This document shows positions 61,560 to 64,000 of a stretch of DNA of 64,000 nt, one piece after another. This DNA comes from Casuarina equisetifolia (lineage: Eukaryota; Streptophyta; Magnoliopsida; Fagales; Casuarinaceae). The notes under the pieces are model-generated. The model was given only the letters and a program-made list of their open reading frames with translations. It did no database searches and had not been told where the DNA came from. Every line of letters starts with the position of its first letter. Within the stretch, counting starts at the first letter, position 1. Where the stretch lies: assembly GCA_028551475.1 (NCBI GenBank), contig CM052360.1, positions 25,056,682 through 25,120,681 on the forward strand, written 5' to 3'. The position numbers and the translations under genes are program-made.

Positions 61560-63900
61560 ATACAAACTTATTTTTACATCAATATCCTTCGCACCCGAAG
61601 GTGCAGACAGATAAAAATGGTATTATTCTAAGCCATTCAATGTAAAAGTTTAGCTATCCTGTTTTATAAAAATGATATTATTATGGAAAGAGAAAGAAAA
61701 GGTGATAACATTTCAGTTTATACCCACTATTTTAAATTAACTGATGCAAAATTTTGATTATTTATAACAAAAAAATGATATTATCATAAAATAAAAATGA
61801 ACAGAAGCGACCAATCTTAAAGGCTCTAGACCATGAAAATCGTAGCTTGAAGTCGTTGGCCCATTCCAACTACAGAAAACATATGTATATGCATCCTAGA
61901 AATCATGCTTATTGAAGCTGTCTAGAGATCAAAAAAGTTTTTCTCAAAGTTCTTAATTTTCTTTATCAAGTCAAAATTTTTAACGTGCAAACTAGTTCCC
62001 ATCTTTCTATACATCTCTATATAAATTTCTCCTCTTTCAACTCCAAATTACTATTTTTATTTAGAGGCAAAAGTGATATTCATCTATCATCATCATAATA
62101 AGGCTTTTAAAAGTAATATTCATCTCGTACCAAAACATTTATGAATCTTGGAATACATCTTGATTAAATTTGACTTTTTGATCCATAGAAACGAATAATA
62201 GCCATATACACAAGTACTAAATAGTTGGTTAGTACAATAGTTGTCATATTTGATTGCGCGAAAAAGTAAGAATGCTCATTGTCAATGCAATCATTGGTTG
62301 TTAAGTTTCTATTTTTCATATTTTTGAAAACTTACGAAGACTGAGACTTCTTCACCCATTTTACCAATCTGTCCTTAATTGGCATAAGATAAAAAATAAA
62401 ATAGAAAACTCTATCGTCCCATATAAAAAATAAGGGAAGTCCTGATTAAAAGAGTCTCACATTATATTAAAAGAAATTTGTAATGTACCTTAAAAGATTG
62501 TGTAACCATTTTCATCATAAAATATTTTAAATTGAGGTAAATTTAGATTTTTCAAGTAATATAGAGTTAGTTCACTCTTGAGCAGATTTAATTCATTCTC
62601 AAAAAATTGGGTTAGCTCTTTGTCTATATAAGACCAAACTTGAATTTTGAGAGATGTTACATAAAAGTGTTGATTAAAAGAAACTTATAATGTATCTTAT
62701 AAATTTAAATAATTTATCTCTTTGAAAGGTTATTGGACTTAAAAAATAACCCAACCTTTCACTCTTAGTCTCCAGATAACTTTAGAAAAGGTTCGTTTAT
62801 TTAGCTTCTCTAACTTTGCTTAAAAGAAATAATTAGTGAACCCCAACTAATCCCAACAAAATAAACAAGTACATAATCAAATGAAAAATAATTTCTTCTA
62901 TTTGTCCTATAAAAAACTTGATGTATACCTAAAATTAATGTTGAATGGACAACTTCCATGGACGCTCCACTTGTTGGGAAACGGCCATGGATATTCCATC
63001 CACAGGAAAAGATGACGATCACTCCATGTTACTGTCTCTGTGAGGTCCGCCATTGTCTCTATGCAAGTAAATCACGTTTTTGTTTCTTCCTTTCACGTTT
63101 CATGCTTTTCATTCAATCCAAAATGGAATCCAATGTCATTGTAACCATGGATTGGAAGCAAGCAACCAGCCCGTGTCCTACGTCCTAGTCTAATCCTCAT
63201 CTCTCGAAAGTTGATTGTTCCAGTCGTCTAAAGCAACTAACCCTTGTCTTATTTCTATGTCCTAGTCTAGTGCCCATCACTCATCCTCGTTCACTCAAGT
63301 TGATCGTACCACTCCGTGGATGATAAGCTCATGCTGGTGTACATCAGCATCCATGCCCTCGCAGGTCCAACAAAGCCCTGGGACTCGATCTGCCATGAAA
63401 CTCGTCTCCCACGTTCAGTGTATCAGCTTTGTCTGAGGGTAGTTGAGGAAGCAAAATTAAAACTTTCTTGTTTTCACCATTGTTTCTTCTCCTCGGCCTT
63501 TTTCTTTTTCAACGTGTGATTTAGCTTTAGAGAATCCTAGAAACTACGGATACTTCTATGGTTGAGTGAACGAGGATGAATCGCTTTCTCTCAGACTAAC
63601 AATGGCAGGCACTAAAGGTGTCACATTAGAGACCGTGTTTGGATAGTTCAAATATTAGAAAACCTTTAACCGACTGTCGATTCACCCACAGCCACTTAAT
63701 TTCCAATCAGTGCCTTCGTCCACATACACTTTTTTTTAGTGTTCTGACTCTCATTGTGTTCATCATGCTTTTTCTATCGATGGGCGACGGTGCTTCTAGG
63801 AATCCTTGCAAAAGTGGTGGGTAGTCGGACGATCAATGTTTTTTCTATTACGGAAATCATTAACCATACAAGTCATGAACACTCGCACCACAAAATATGA
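61560..63900. other. intergenic, no gene recognised
   Basis: AT-rich to about 62900, then more balanced. An imperfect ~80-90-bp direct repeat around gtcctagtcta occurs at about 63180 and 63260. Open frames at 62958-63188 and 63316-63519 carry no recognisable motif. Confidence 0.45.
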
Positions 63901-64000
63901 AGGATCTTCGTGTGCCCAGAATGCCCTGAAGGTGAGTTTCAGTTGTGTTTCACATGTGTAACTATTCCACTGGTGGCAAGGCGTCCATATGATGCACATT
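63901..64000 (+). CDS. DC1-like sequence, cut by window end
   Basis: The frame reads CPECPEGEFQLCFTC followed by VTIPLVARRPYDAH. This matches the DC1 gene at 36240-36315 (CSDCKFWLCFTCATIPLVAR). It is the same module of a paralogous DC1 gene or a fragment; the rest lies beyond the window. Confidence 0.6.

Noticed and set aside
63316-63519. ISIHALAGPTKPWDSI looked like the start of a gypsy protease
   Set aside because: The following residues do not reach an Asp-Ser/Thr-Gly site and no other gypsy domain lies nearby.

Overview
This is a window of plant nuclear DNA, most likely from a eudicot. The genes are split by many short AT-rich introns with GT-AG borders. Two genes read as clear plant orthologues of RAD54 and BOP1, and the rest is full of Ty1/copia and Ty3/gypsy LTR retrotransposons and their relics. 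I cannot name the species. Exon borders were placed by eye from reading frame, splice sites and remembered family sequences. No alignment was run.

Layout. 737-1307: N-terminal exons of a DExH7/DHX29-like RNA helicase run into an assembly gap of exactly 500 N (1308-1807). 2068-11247: RAD54, 20 visible exons, with its first exon or exons missing at the gap. 11980-18514: BOP1, 18 exons and apparently complete, with a telo-box/site II promoter and one AT-AC (U12-type) intron. 18515-22464: no gene recognised, but a ~190-bp tandem repeat. 22470-27961: a complete but dead copia element on the minus strand, with 235-bp LTRs and TSD ttatc. 27967-34380: repeats and retrotransposon relics. 34787-36623: a DC1 (cysteine/histidine-rich C1) gene broken by two frameshifts. 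36760-44500: dispersed repeats and copia fragments. 44822-46740: a divergent gene of the SIEVE ELEMENT OCCLUSION family carrying two copies of the core domain. 46741-50650: repeats. 50652-52150: a two-exon gene joining a copia Gag/protease-derived exon to a long Tyr/Glu/Lys-rich repeat exon. 55425-60997: a complete but dead gypsy chromovirus on the minus strand, with ~455-bp LTRs and TSD tgctg. 63901-64000: the start of another DC1-like sequence.

How the parts relate. RAD54 (homologous recombination) and BOP1 (60S ribosome assembly) are ordinary housekeeping genes. The region from 32 to 64 kb looks like degenerate segmental duplication. The DC1 gene and the Tyr-rich gene share upstream/leader sequence, two further relics of the Tyr-rich gene's second exon lie at 54.1 and 61.1 kb, and a dispersed repeat recurs at least seven times among them. 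The best candidate for something undescribed is the Gag-derived plus Tyr-rich gene at 50.6-52.2 kb.
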